Notes under the pieces: generated by a model
Seen by the model: the letters and a program-made list of their open reading frames with translations, nothing else
Databases searched by the model: none
What the model was told of the DNA's origin: nothing
Made by a program: the position numbers and the translations under genes
Source of the DNA: Tetragonia tetragonoides
Lineage: Eukaryota; Streptophyta; Magnoliopsida; Caryophyllales; Aizoaceae
Assembly (NCBI GenBank): GCA_038025085.1
Contig: CM076142.1
Coordinates: 11,568,001 to 11,632,000, forward strand
Direction: 5' to 3'
Length of the DNA stretch: 64,000 nt
Shown: one piece after another, positions 24,201 through 36,547 of the stretch
Layout of the letters: every line of letters begins with the position of its first letter
Numbering within the stretch: position 1 is the first letter of the stretch

Positions 24201-25450
24201 TAGAGATAATTATATTTTATATTGGTGTAAACTAAATATTCCTTTCTACATACAGTTTTCATGTATGTTTGTGATTACACAAACTTCAATCGCAATTTGA
24301 CCTTGTAGTTTCATAATTTTACTATGTAATACCATAATTTAACTTTATTGCTTGGGTCGTAGTAATTAGCTTTAATGATCGATTAAGATAGACCCATCAG
24401 TTTGTAATTTTTTCTCTTTTTTTTGTGTGGATTCATAATTTATGTTTCGACTGCTGCTAGACTTAATAATTATAAATTCATATAGGCGTAAAATAGATAT
24501 AAATTATTCTCTAATTTGAAAATTGTACAATGTTCCAACATAATTTTATGATTTTACTGTATATTACTTCTAATTTTCTACGAACATATATCAAGTTAAT
24601 CAAAATAATGTAGGCCGTTAGAGTAGATCGAACGCGAATTCGTGTTATGAAGTGAATATAGCTTCAGTGGCTGGTTGGATGTGCCCAAAGAACAAAGAAT
24701 ATGAATGAGAGGGTATGAGTTGAAATCTGGTTTAGCTTAGTTTTGCAACTTCACTTAAAAAAAGAAGAAAAAAACTTAATTAGTTTTGCAACTTGTCTTT
24801 TCTTTGTCTTATTCTTTTGCTTCCTACTAGCTAGTACGTAGAAGGTTGCAATTGATGAAAATATTGGAAGACTTTTTACTTTTTCAAATAAAATTTTAGA
24901 GTTCTTCCATTGAAAGAGTTTATTCTTTACTGAAGAGAAAGTGAAAGAATTTAGATACTATTCCTATTAAGACAGGAGATTAGCTGTTTTTTTTCCCTTT
25001 CGTTCTAATAATTGACAACTGTGAAAAAAAATAATGGGAAGTGGAAAGAAGAAGAAAACAAGTTTTTTTTTCTTTTCTCTAATAATTGACAACCGTGAAT
25101 AAAAATAATAGGAAGTAGAAAGAAGAAAAAAAAACTGAATATGGATAGATACAGTTATAAATACAAAGGTGGAAAGTAAACAAAGATGGTAACAAGTTCA
25201 ATTAGCATAATTTACTCCTATATCAATGAAGAAAGAATATAACACATTCCGTTTTAATCACTTATGAGATTACAATTTACTACTTTAATAATGTTGTCTA
25301 TCATATTTGCAAAAGGCCCTTAATCTTTTTTGTTTTTAGTTTCAACCCTTATGAGATGGCAAGTTAATTAATATTATTGATGATATGGCAATTGCCACAT
25401 CATATAGAGACCCTTTTTTTGGTCACCAATGGAGACCCATAGAATTATTG
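21226..25450. mobile_element. Mutator-like element A with long terminal inverted repeats, no transposase
   Basis: Flanked by the 9-bp duplication TTCTAAATA (21217-21225, 25451-25459). Ends are AGACAATGCTAAAGGTCTCC and the complement of CAATAATTCTATGGGTCTCC. Inverted similarity extends several hundred bases inward: 21226 to ~21700 against ~24890-25450, including GTGGCAATTGCCACA words. The interior is AT-rich and non-coding, with a Stowaway-like MITE (21843-22107). At 22850-22985 a segment (ATAATCCGAAGTTT..., ATAATCCCAAG) resembles the TIR of the element at 31825-33169. Its 22660-25450 half is closely related, inverted, to 25508-28100 in element B. Confidence 0.8.
21843..22107. mobile_element. 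Stowaway-like MITE
   Basis: CTAGTCCCTCTATTCCAATT at the left and AAGTGGGATGAAGGGAG at the right form an imperfect inverted repeat of the CTCCCTCNNTYCC type. TA occurs on each side (21841-21842, 22108-22109). The interior is AT-rich. It has no counterpart in element B. Confidence 0.65.
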
Positions 25451-25507
25451 TTCTAAATAATAAAATGATGTCGTCATCATTTGTAACTTCTTTTCTTTTC
25501 TTTTTTT
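25451..25507 (+). other. Knottin copy 2 3' flank, middle fragment (57 bp between two transposons)
   Basis: TTCTAAATAATAAAATGATG...CATCATTTGTAA continues the flank broken at 21225, as shown by the parallel sequence downstream of copy 3. It ends in the TCTTTTTTT target duplication of element B. Confidence 0.75.
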
Positions 25508-28149
25508 CAATAATTCTATGGGGCACTACTAGTGACCAAAAAAAGTGTCTCCTTATGATGTGGCAATTGCCATATCATCAAGACTATTAATTAGTTTGAC
25601 ATTTCATAAGGGTTGAAACACAAAAACAAAAAAGATTAAGGGTTGTTTGCAAATATAAGAGACAACATTATTAAACTAGGAAATTGTGATATCATAAGCG
25701 ATTAACAAGGAATGTGTAATATTCTTTCTTCGTTGATATGGGAGTAAATTATTCTAATTAAAATTGTTACCATCTTTGTTACTTTTCACCTTTGTATTTA
25801 TAATAACTACCTTTCATTCCACCTTTTAATTTGTACTCAAATGTTTAAATATAATCTATCCATTTTTAGTTTTTTTTTTCTTCTTTCTACTTCACTTCAT
25901 TTTACTCACAAATGTTAGTTACTAAAAAGAAAAGAAACAGTTAATATTCTCTCACATAGTATTTTAATTTCTTTCACTTTCTTTTCGGTAAAGAATAAAC
26001 TCTTTCAATGAAAAAATCCTTAAGTTTTGTTTGAAAATGTAAGGTCTTCCAATATTTTCATTAATTGCAACCTTCTACGTATGAGTAGGAGGCAAAAGAA
26101 GAAGACAAATTAGAAAAGACAAGTTGCAAAACTTTTTTTCTTAAAAGTGATGAAGTTTCAAAACTAAGCTAAACAAGAATTCAACCCACACCCTCCTATT
26201 CATATTCTTTGTTCATTTGAATACATCCTACTGACAACCTAAGCTATATTCACTTTATAACACGAACTCACTTTCATTCTACTCTAACAGTCTAAACAAT
26301 AATGATTTACTATTTACTAAGTTAGTGTAAATGAAAAGTAATTTATATACTGTAAAATCATAAAATTATGTTGCAACATTACAGAATTTTAAAACTAGAG
26401 TATAATTTATATCTATTTGCGAATATATGAACTTTTAATTATTATGTCAAGCAATAGTAAAAAACTTAAATTATGAACCCCTTTAAAAATAAAGTAAATT
26501 TACAAACTGATGGGTCTATCCTAATCAATCATTATAAGCTAACTAATATGATGAAGCATAAAGTTAAATTATGACATTACATAGTAAAATTATAAAACTA
26601 CTAGGTAGAATTGCGACTGCAGATTGTGTAATCACAAACATACATAAAAAGTGTAGAAAGTAATATTTATTTTACACCTATATGAAATATAATTATATCT
26701 AACAAAAAATCAATAAAATTATGAATCTATATGAATCCATCTTCATCGGTTATTATAAGTTTCTATGACAAAATTTAAGCTAAATTATGAAACTACGTAG
26801 TAAAATTATGAACATTTCTGCAAAAAATATGAGAGTACAAAGTAAAATTAGGGTGGTGATGGTGTAATTAATCAATATTGCCTTTATTCTTTAAAACTTA
26901 AACCCGAAACCTTAATAGATACTCTCTGTTCCTTAAATTTTGGCATATACCCTAAAGAAAGGTAAATATTTTGTTTTTCTATATTGAAATCATCATTAGT
27001 CGTCCCTTCGTTCTATATGAAACCTAAACCCTAGATTCTAATACTCACCTTAAATCCTAATATTAGTACAATTGTGAAACCTAAACCCTAAACTCTTAAA
27101 AAGTCAGAGTACACCAAAATAAATACGATATTAGAAAGCATATGATATGTGATAATGCTTAATAATAACTTTTTTGCATGCTTTGATTACACATTTGATC
27201 TCTCCACCTACTTTTTAACCCATTTATATGTTGTGGATAAATTAAACCCCAAAACCCTACCTATTTTAGTGGTGTTTAGAAAAAATAATCGGCGGAAAGG
27301 TTATTATCATTTTTGTATATTTAAAAACCTATTATGTACCTGGTTTCATAAATTAAAACCTGAACCATAATAAAATTATTTAAAGGTTTATATATTGATA
27401 TAGTTATGTATCGCTCGACATCCATGCAACCTAAACCATGAGCTTAAAAAAGTGAGATTGTAAAATATTTTTGAAACAATGTAGGAAAGTACTAAAGAAC
27501 ATTTAATATGGGATAGTCCCTAAATATTTTGTCCACTGTATTGATTATTCTTATTATCATTGTCATCATTAATTCATTTGGAAAAAACCATGTATGAAGT
27601 AGTGTTCTATAATATGATAATACGAAGTACAAGGTAAAATTCTCAATGCTATAGTAAAATTAGGATACATGTGTTGTACAAATTTAGATTTTCGAAGGCA
27701 AAATGTAAGAAATATTCTACACAAATTAAGATGTATGATGTAATTGATAGAAAAAATGTTTAATAGAGTGATGAAACCTAAACACCTAAAGTCAAAATTT
27801 GTTACATCTTACAAATTGCCTAATCAAGTATCATATTTTCGAAGGAAAAATGTAATATATGAGAGAGTCTTTAAAACCTTGTCTAGTGATTATTCTTTTT
27901 GTAATCATAGGCTCATAGACATACCTTTATTTTTATTATATTTTAATGTAAAAGTACAGAGTACATAGTAAAATTATCATTCTTATAGCACAATTAGGAC
28001 GTGTGTATAGTAAATCCAGATGATTGGATTGAAATATAAGTAAAATTGTACAATGATAGTAAAATTTGAATAAGGCATGTGGACTAGTGGTTGATGAAAA
28101 TACATGCTTTGTACATTGTGGAAAAAGTAAATTTTGATGGAAAAGGGAA

Positions 28150-29449
28150 TGCAGCCAGGCGGGACAGGATGACACCCTTCCAACTTACTGGGACAGATAA
28201 AAGACATCCCTTGGTGCAGGTGGTATCGCCTGGCCAACGACTCCATATCCTCAGCCGACCTGCCGGCCAAAATCGACCGTTTTAAGTGAATGGGGACAGC
28301 GTCGCCTTTCTTCCCCGGGTTCAATCCCCCATCCACGGGATCCTCTTCCACTTGGTCGTTGTCGGGCTCTACATCAACACCCTCTTGACCAACCTGATCC
28401 CACCTGCTCTAAAGGCTCAGAAGTTGGTGGCCTCTCCCCCCTACTGGATCGAGACTTCTTTTTCTTTTTCTTCTTCTTCTTCTTCTTCTTCTTCTTCTTC
28501 TTCTTCTTCTTCTTTCTCTCTTTCTTCTCCTCTGAAGGAGGAGGGGAGAAAGCCTCCTCCTCGACCGGTAGACAGTCTCCCACTCTGATCTCACCACTCT
28601 CCATCGACCCTTGGGAGGCCGCCGTCTCTTCATGACCCGACCTTACAGGCTCGGGCATGTCACCAGGTGAACCAGAGGTATTGGCTTCCCGATCGATGGA
28701 TCTGGCCAACCGATCAGACGAAGAACGGGTATAACACCCGAAGCACTAGCCAAACTCTCCATTTGCCCTGAAAAACTCCTTTCTCTACGCTCCCTACAAA
28801 ATAAGCAAATGAAGAAGGTCAAGGTGGACAACAAGACTGTGGCAATAACATAAGGAAAAGTAGTCGAGGGACAAAAAACATACTTCATTATGTGAGGGCA
28901 GATAAGCCGTTTCCCTATCTGGTCAAAGTCACTCAAGGGAGAGGAGCAATCAAGACCCCCTCTACCCGAATGACAGGTCTGCTTAAAACGAGCCCTGGAC
29001 ATCTCGGCCTCGTCTCCCTGCAGGGAAGAGACAGAGCGTAAAGGTTTGACCCCGTCTAAAACATGGATCTCTCCCAATGCCACACTCATTTGAAGGACAT
29101 TCAATACATCTTGCTTAAAGCATCGTGGAATGTCGGGGTCCGACAGAACCCTGGCGTACCAAGACTCCTCCCGAAACCGGAACGGAACGACCCAATCCGA
29201 AAGAAGTAATCTATCCGGGCTCGACCACTCAAAGCCCGGATGAAATTCGGAGAAAGGGAACCACGGCGGAATCGGGGGAACTGGGTCATTCGAAGGATGA
29301 GGGCAAGACTCCTCATACGACGGGCCAGGCCCCTGACTAGACGAGCCTCGACCGGAACTATCAGGAAAAGATCCCCAAGTCCCTGGTAGAGGTGCCTCAG
29401 GCGAGCTGTCAGACCCCGACGATATATTAATGGGTGAAGACCTCGACAT
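28150..29449 (-). pseudogene. Antisense ORF of the gypsy fragment, truncated at its C-terminus
   Basis: Reads from ATG 29449 (MSRSSPINISSGSDSS) on the minus strand, through a Ser/Pro-rich start and a conserved-looking part (FHPGFEWSS, DWVVPFRFREESWYARV, CFKQDVLNVLQMS). A probable intron follows (donor GTATGT ~28886, acceptor ~28795). Next come an acidic/polar stretch and a long lysine run encoded by (TTC)n at 28462-28516, then GKKGDAVPIHLKRSILAGRSAEDMESLARRYHL. It breaks at the fragment edge near 28145. I do not recognise the domain with certainty. It resembles the coiled-coil-tailed antisense ORFs of plant gypsy elements in layout only. The upstream extension to 29674 is open but hydrophobic and probably untranslated. 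Confidence 0.5.
28462..28516. repeat. (TTC)n microsatellite
   Basis: About 18 TTC units within the minus-strand ORF, where they read as AAG/AAA-type lysine codons. Confidence 0.9.
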
Positions 29450-29884
29450 GGGTATAAAATAGATAAATACAAGTAAGAAAAATACCAAAAGAAAAACGTT
29501 ATACCTTGGGAGAAGATAGAAGACGAATCTACAAGGAGAGATCGAATAAACAGTAACCAATCGACGGAAGACTAGCGAGAAAAATTTCAAAGACTCACTT
29601 TCTCTCTCTAAAAAATTCAGGCGGCTGGAATAAGGAGAGAAAAGAAGAAGGTGATTCTGGCTATTTATAGGCAAAGAGACCTAGAAGGGCACACTACTCG
29701 CATGATTGACAGGTGGACGACCCAACTACGTCCACCGAATATCTATCCCGATGAAAAAGGGGCCCTTCCAAGGAAAGAATGGACCAGGAAGCAAAAGCCC
29801 ACTGAACGAAAAGCATCGACCAACCACATCTCAGCAGGACTCGACGAAGAGGAACTCTCCTCCTACTAAGATGTGAGGGAAAAA

Positions 29885-30756
29885 TGATATAACCAAAATA
29901 TCGAGGGTCGAGCTTTCGACCCTCGCCCCGACCACCATCAAAGGATTCCAAAATCTCTTACAAAATCTGTATCATCGACGACATCGAAGGGATGCTCCCC
30001 ATCGCAAATGGGAGCCTCTGATCGAAGTAACCCTCTACCCACTATACAAACATCGCCAACAGACCCAAGAAGACCTACACCAACCACCGGTCCAGTACAG
30101 ACCCAAGGACTACAATCATGCCCTGACTCGACCAAGAGGGTCGATTCAGACTAAAAGTCGACCCTCAGGTCTCCTGTATGCTCAACCCTGACGCGTACTG
30201 CACGAATATTCCTACGGAGATCCGACCGGTTACCTTAGCGCCCACGCTCTCTCAGCGCCAAGGACAGAAATGACGACATCAAGTGTACGAATCCCTACAT
30301 GGGGTCATCCCAGGGGGTCGTACCAAAACTCACGTGACCATCCCCTCTGAGCCGACTTAGAGAGGAGCGTACGAACGGGGCTACGTGTCCACTGTTCATT
30401 CCACGAGGCTAGCCGACTTTTGCCCTATAAATACCTGCGCAGAAATCAAGGCAAAGGTAAGATCATTTTCACTCAAAGAACAATCACGCTGTCTGACAGT
30501 GAGCTCCGACATTCCGTCTCTCAGTTGTGATAGCCTGACGCTCAATCATAGCCTGACGAAAGCACCTCACGTACATATCGTCATATACTAACTTAAGCAT
30601 CGGAGGGGTCTTCTCGGGTCGACCCCCCGAGCTAGTTTACCGTTGCTTGTCCTGTGCAGGTAGCGATCGAGGAAACAGACACGCAGCTCCCCCGCTCACC
30701 TATTTCAGCATCATCCCCTTCCCAGTGTTCGACCCTCATCCAAATCGGGCGAAACA
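29885..30756 (+). repeat. LTR of the gypsy fragment
   Basis: 872 bp, from TGATATAACC to GGGCGAAACA. It has a polypurine tract immediately before it and a TATA-like CCCTATAAATACC at ~30422-30434, placed as in an LTR U3 region, so its sense is plus. GTCGA/TCGACC words are frequent. No second LTR is in the window. Confidence 0.6.
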
Positions 30757-31345
30757 ATGAGTCTATATAGTTCTTCCTTTGAAAGAGAATAGTATTATTT
30801 ACTAAAGCATCCTAAAAAAGTTCTTAGAAGAGATAAGAAAGTAGCTTTTTTTTTGTCTCCGTATCTCTTGAACTTGACATTAATAATTGAATATTGTTAT
30901 AGAAGTAATGTGAAATAAAATTTTAATTTTTTTTTAAAGAAATAGAGAATAGAGACATAAGTGATAATTGATATAATCTAATACAATAATAAAAAGAACG
31001 AAAATAGAAATAAGAGAGAGGGGGGATATGCAATATGAGGGAAATAAAATCATGGTAGTTGTCTTAATTTTGTTTCCATATAAAATCATAAAATGATTTC
31101 CTTTCTTTATTGCTTTTGCTAATAGAGTTAACTTTATCACCCTTTCCCTTATTTTAGGCCTTGTTCTTAATATAACTAACTACAATATCTTTTGTTTATT
31201 TGCTATAAGACCTTTTTATTTTGTATTATTTACTTTAACCCCTATGACATGGTATATGGTGATTAATGAATTTGACAATGTGGCAACTGACACATCATAG
31301 ATAACACATTTTTCGTGTCTCTAGTGAAAACCTTTAGCATGGTCT

Positions 31346-31815
31346 TCTTTTTTTTACAACTGCGCTATATATGTACTGTGTGTGATGTACTATATAAATC
31401 AAAGTTTCTTATTGTCGTTGGTTTGTTACTAGTATGCTAATTGGCAAAAGTTCTTTGACATCATGTACTGTTAGTCGTTACTTATAACTAGTTTGTTTAA
31501 AGTAACTGGCACAAAAGATCCATCAAACTAACAACAAGAAAGTCATAATAAGAGCAGTTACCAAATAATACTTACGCATAATTTAATAGATTATCCATCA
31601 GACCATCAATACTTACTATTTGATCTTGTTGAGCAATTGAGTTTTGAAGGTGACAAACTTATTTAATTATAAAGTGATGCTACTTAACTTGTGTGTTAGT
31701 ATTTCAGGAATTTATTTATGCAAGAGTTTGCTAGATAAAGATCAAGAGAAGACACAAGTTATTCACATGTTCTCTAGGTTATTTATTTATTAGAGTTTAT
31801 GTTAAAGCTTTGCGA
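31346..31815. other. Knottin copy 2 3' flank, last fragment, then unassigned sequence
   Basis: TACAACTGCGCTATATATGTACTGTGTGTGATGTA matches the copy 3 flank (40195-40235, reverse complement) and shows that the flank resumes after element B. No gene follows. Confidence 0.65.
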
Positions 31816-31824
31816 TAATTAATA

Positions 31825-33169
31825 GGAAAATTGGCTACCAATAATCCGAAGTTTGGCCGATCAGCCGCTAATAATCCCAAGTTTAATTTCAGCGCCAAAT
31901 ACTCCGAAGTTAGGACCCACCTGCCCAAAATGCTTTAAATAAAGACGGTGTTAAAAATTCCGTTAACACTGTTTATATGTTGACAGCTGCACAATTTATA
32001 TTAAAAAAAAAGAAGAAAAGACTTGAGATCTTCATCTTCAATCCCTCATCTTCAACCCGGCAACCCCACTTTTCTCTCATCTTTTAACCCCACTTTTTTT
32101 CATCTTTAATCTCTCATCTTCAACCCCAATCTTACCTTTTTACCCTCATCTTCAACCATGTTTCAGTAAAGAAGCTTTGCTACAAAAAACATAGGGGAAG
32201 CTTCAGAAGGACTATGAAATAATTGGATTGTAAAGAGGCCTTCATAAATTCAGAACAAATTATGAATGTTCTCCTCAATCCCCACTGCACTGATAACCAC
32301 TATGCTAGTTTCTTTAATTCAGTTTTTCTTACTCTCCTTTCACTTGATAGTCGAAACTAGAACATACTAATCCTAATTCTCATACATCTTTTTTCACAAG
32401 TTCGAAAGAAAAGAAAGAGGAAAACAAAATCAAATTACTACCAAGCCCACCTGTCATATTCTAAGTTTTACTCTCAAAATGAAAGCATTTCTCAAATTCC
32501 AATTTGATACAGCTTTATAGAACTTCATCAATGAATTTCCACATCCACACAATACACCTTAATTACTCTCCCAGAATTCTTTCGCCATTTTCCAAATTTT
32601 CTCGGTGAAATCGAGGGGAAGTCACCAAAAGTTGGAAATTAAACCCTTACTTCTCCAAAATCATCACTCCAAAAGAGAACAGAGAGAGAGAGAGAAAAAA
32701 AAAAGGGTATCAGGATGAGATTTTTGATGCTGTAATTGTGCGAATTTTTGGTGATTTGTGATATTCGGCACTGAAATTTTAATGTCGAATTTCGATTTTG
32801 TTGAACAAATTTGGGGCCCGATGTTTGATTTTCGAATGCAAAGAAAGATTTTGATGTTCCTCATTTCTATGAAGTTGTTTCTTTGATTTTAATCTTTGGC
32901 GGATGATTACTAGAAACATGGTTGAAAGATGAAGAAAGGGGATACGGGGTTAAACGGGTTTGCAGTCCTCTCTCTTTTTATTTTTTTTATACTTATAAAA
33001 TGTGCAACCGTCCAAAAGTAAACGGTGTTAACGGAAATTTTAACGCCGTTTTCATTTATAGCATTTTGAGCGGGTGGGTAGTAACTTCAGAGTATTTGAG
33101 ACAGAAATTAAACTTGGGATTATTTGCAGCTGACCGGCCAAACTTCATATTATTAATAGCCAATTTTCC
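31825..33169. mobile_element. Mutator-like MITE with ~165-bp terminal inverted repeats (C)
   Basis: Ends GGAAAATTGGCTA and its complement. The inverted similarity continues through AAGTTTGGCCG, AATAATCCCAAGTTTAATTTC and CTCAAAATGC words for about 165 bp. Perfect 9-bp target duplication TAATTAATA (31816-31824, 33170-33178). The interior has TCATCTTCAACCCC-type repeats (32040-32160) and no transposase; short ORFs inside are chance. Confidence 0.88.
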
Positions 33170-33545
33170 TAATTAATACGTGCAATTTTTAATTATTGGG
33201 CAACTATAATCTACACATGAGATAGTATGAGAGAGAACGTTTCTTGGATCCTTAGTATCGAAAAGAATGTTTCTATATTCACACATTTACACGTCTGATG
33301 TAGAGGTAATTTTAAGTGGAGTAACTTAAAATTATTTCTTCATTATTTGTTGAATGATTTTGGTTTAAAAGAGTTTTTAACCTAGCCGACATTTTAATCA
33401 GTAAAGATTTTACCGAAAATCTATTTGTTCTTATATTTAGCTACATGATTTTTAACTAGGAAGAAAATACTTTCTATAAAGATATTTATTTTATTTTCTT
33501 CATAAAAACTGGGTTTGATATATATGCTTTATATGATAAAGATAT

Positions 33546-34519
33546 GGGAAAATCCAGTTGGTGCCCTCGTGTTCTGAACTTGTCCGGCTGGTGCCCAATC
33601 AATTTTTAAAATTCAGCTGGTGCCCCTATATTGTTGCTCGAGTCTGCTCTGTGCCTTATTGTGTAAAATCCGTTAATGCAGACGTTATGTGTGACGTAGC
33701 TTATCCTTTTGTTGTTCCAGTCGACCCCCTCCCCCTTGTTTCCCTCCCAAATTTTAAAATACGTTTATTTTGCCCCCTTTTTTTCCCTCCAAGATTACAC
33801 CACTTTCACTATGAAGCTAAATGTTTCCCTCTTTCATTTTTACAGACACCACCATCAAAACAAATTTGTTCCTCCCTCATCTCAATTAATAAAATGTTGA
33901 ATCAATATGTTGAACCTTTTTAATAAAAACCTGTTCAATCAATATGCAAAATTCGTAAATATGCAAAGCTCATAAATAAGCTGTGTTTATAATTTCAAGT
34001 TCAACTTGAAAATATTCATAGTGATATTAAAATATCAAACTCAAGGATTTTCGTTGGTGGGGCGTGAGTGGGGGCGGGCTGTTGGTCGAGAGAAAGAGAG
34101 AGCACAAGGGAGAGAGAGAGAGGAGAGGGAAGAGATCTGTTGGTGGCGATGGCGTGAAGCTCGACTGAGAACTGAGAAGTAGGAGGAGTCTGTGAGAGGA
34201 GAGAGGAGAGAGGAGAGAGGGTCTGGATACTTTTTTTGGCAGGTAAGTAAGAGCATTAAAGCCTGGAAGGTAAGTGACATCTAGCTTCTTCTTCTTTTTT
34301 TTTTTTTCCTTTTTTTAATCAAGGGTTATTTGTTTTCCTTTAATAAAAAATGAATTTAGCTTTTTTTTTTTTAAACATAACGTCTCCATTAACGGAGCCT
34401 CCAAAATAAGGCACGGAGAAGACGCGAGCAACAATACAGGGGCACCTGCTGGATTTTAAAAATCGATTGGGCACCAACTGGACAAGTTTAGAACACGAGG
34501 GCACCAACTGGATTTTCCC
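33546..34519. mobile_element. Mutator-like MITE with ~150-bp terminal inverted repeats (D)
   Basis: Ends GGGAAAATCCAGTTGGTGCC and complement, with inverted similarity out to about GACGTTATG (~150 bp). Perfect 9-bp target duplication TAAAGATAT (33537-33545, 34520-34528). The left arm of the inverted duplication (14370-14385) shows the empty site with one copy of this 9-mer. The interior has GA-rich and T-rich tracts and no transposase. Confidence 0.92.
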
Positions 34520-34528
34520 TAAAGATAT

Positions 34529-35576
34529 TTATTCTTCTTTATGAAAATCTTGTTTACCAAGTAAAGGAAAAAGAGATTTGGTTCCTAGTTGCAAATAGGT
34601 TTCCTAGTTGCTTTTTACTTATTGGTTATGCGTATAAAAAGAAGTTGAAACCTATATCAGTTTTACACCTCTCACCGTACTGAAGGTAACAATTATTTGA
34701 GAGAGTCTAATTAACAAACGTTTTCACATTATATAGAATGTTGCCTAATAGTTATTACAAAAACTTGTGTGGACTTAGTCCATGGTGGACCAATACTTGG
34801 AGTCACCCCTTACTTCATCTGGAGCCACCCCCCCTCTAAAAGTGGAGTCACCCCTACTTCACCTAGAGCCACCCCTCAACCTTATACTTGGCACCACCCC
34901 TACTTCACCTGGAGCCACCCCTTACTTCACCTGGAGCCACCCATCAAAATTACTCAAAATTACTTCACTTGGAGTCACCCCCTACTTTACCTGAAGCCAT
35001 CCCCTACTTCACTTGGAGCCACCCCTCAAAATTACTTGGTTTACGGTGGACTAAGTCCACACAAGACATACTGAATAGTTATAAGTTTCACACATACTGT
35101 AAGATTATAACCAAATTCAACGTAAATTCTAATTTACTAAATGCGGATCTGACATCTCTTGTAAAACCAAATGAACGTCCAACAACGAACAATTTTGGAC
35201 TTGGTATTTGAGTTCAAATTCAATCTAAATTTAATTTGGACTGTGACTTTTTCTAAGGTAGACTATAATCCAAAGTTGAGCCCAGTTAGTACATTAGTGA
35301 TCTACAAGAATATATAATTGGCATTATATGAAAAATTAATAGAAAATGGTCAAAGATGAGAAAAGAAATTCAAATACAGGTCATCATGATACAAAATTAT
35401 CAAACGAATAAATAAAAAAAAATCGGCAAATATGTATGAAGTGGACTTTGGACTTTAATGGGTGAGTCCATCCCATCCGAAACTTCAAAAATAAACTAAG
35501 GTCGGTCCAACTTAAATCCGAAGTTCAACAAATCTACTCTAAATATGTTTATGATTGTGCAAATAATAAGTTTCAG

Positions 35577-35632
<56 letters not shown>

Positions 35633-36547
35633 TTGGTCATAACCTTACATTAACTAGAGAATTTGGTCATGGTGGCAACCAATTTTGATGTATGTTTATG
35701 TTGTTGCATTGCGGTTATAGAAGGCCATGACAAGGTAGGAAGGTACGTAATATAACTCTTCATCATTGGTGAAGATCCAAATGTTCTTGACAATATAAAC
35801 ACATTAGACATCACTTCTAGCCTTATTTCTTCTCATTCTACTAAAAGTTCTCCTAACTTAGCAAAATATGTATCTAAATTTCCTTCAAAACCCAACTAGC
35901 GCGTTAGGACTTAGGATGTTCTTGCTTCATCAGCCAATATTACAGATAACAGATTTTTCTTCTTCATTTTTTCAGTACTAAATACTGTACTAGGTTAGCT
36001 ACCATTCATTCAGAAACAATATTACAGATTTTCTTTTTTTTTCCCAAAGTCATCATGTCCATAAAAGAATAGCATACATACTAAAGATCCATAAAAGAAG
36101 CCTGCCAAAATTACAAAACATGAGTAGATCAATAGTGTTCCCTTCAATCGTTCTTGGCTATATATGTAAAGGGTCATCATGTCCCTTTTATATTGCAAAT
36201 TCTATGGAGTAACATGTAACATACAGCATACTGTCATCGAAAAGTCGTAATTTTTTCTGAGGTACATTCAGTAACTATCTCATTGAAATAGAGCTTCTGA
36301 AGTCTGAAAGGAACCAACTGGTACCAAATTGCATACAAAATGGTAAATCCTATCATACTCAAAGGCACTACAATGATCTTTTATGCCCTTTTTATTACCA
36401 AGAAAACAGATAAAGTACCTGACTAAACAGATTGAATTCAAATTACCAAAAGAATGTGAATATGTCTAGAATTACCACAAAACATGACCATACCAAAAAC
36501 ACAAATTGACTAGAATAATATTGAAATCCAGTAAGTGCATCAGATAC
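34529..36547. other. Right-arm non-coding segment, including second MITE copy and (AT)n
   Basis: Contains the second copy of the minisatellite MITE (34756-35073, flanked by AATAGTTAT at 34747-34755 and 35074-35082), an (AT)n tract of ~52 bp (35579-35630), the empty site of the left-arm copia element (near 36075, one TGCTA) and the 3' flank of F-box copy 3. No gene. Confidence 0.75.

Larger units (their letters stand above)
28145..30756 (+). mobile_element. 3' part of a Ty3-gypsy retrotransposon (Tat-like arrangement), 5'-truncated
   Basis: A GC-rich block sits inside AT-rich element B. From right to left it holds an LTR (29885-30756), a purine tract GTGAGGGAAAAA just before it, and a minus-strand gene whose start faces the LTR. 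An antisense ORF between pol and the 3' LTR is characteristic of Tat-lineage gypsy elements, which is the basis for the lineage guess. The left edge (~28145) cuts the gene and I see no convincing target duplication, so the 5' part was lost or never inserted. Confidence 0.55.
25508..31345. mobile_element. Mutator-like element B, inverted relative of element A, with a gypsy fragment inside
   Basis: Begins CAATAATTCTATGGGG and ends CCTTTAGCATGGTCT. Both are family ends seen in element A but in swapped order, so it lies in the opposite orientation. A 9-bp duplication TCTTTTTTT flanks it (25499-25507, 31346-31354). Terminal inverted similarity covers about 25508-26040 against 30760-31345. Bases 25508-28100 are the inverted counterpart of 22660-25450. 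A 2.6-kb GC-rich retrotransposon piece (about 28145-30756) interrupts it. No Mutator transposase was seen. Confidence 0.78.

Noticed and set aside
27000..27100. AAACCCTAAACCCTA words (and the mirrored GGGTTTAGGG near 23820-23880) suggesting interstitial telomere repeats
   Set aside because: Only one to three degenerate units in scattered places inside AT-rich transposon sequence; no tandem array.
28374..28709. Lysine-rich 111-codon ORF as a separate gene
   Set aside because: It is the second exon of the truncated antisense ORF, with the lysines coming from a (TTC)n tract.
33558..34280. Several 60-120-codon ORFs
   Set aside because: They lie in the TIRs and low-complexity core of a non-coding MULE MITE.
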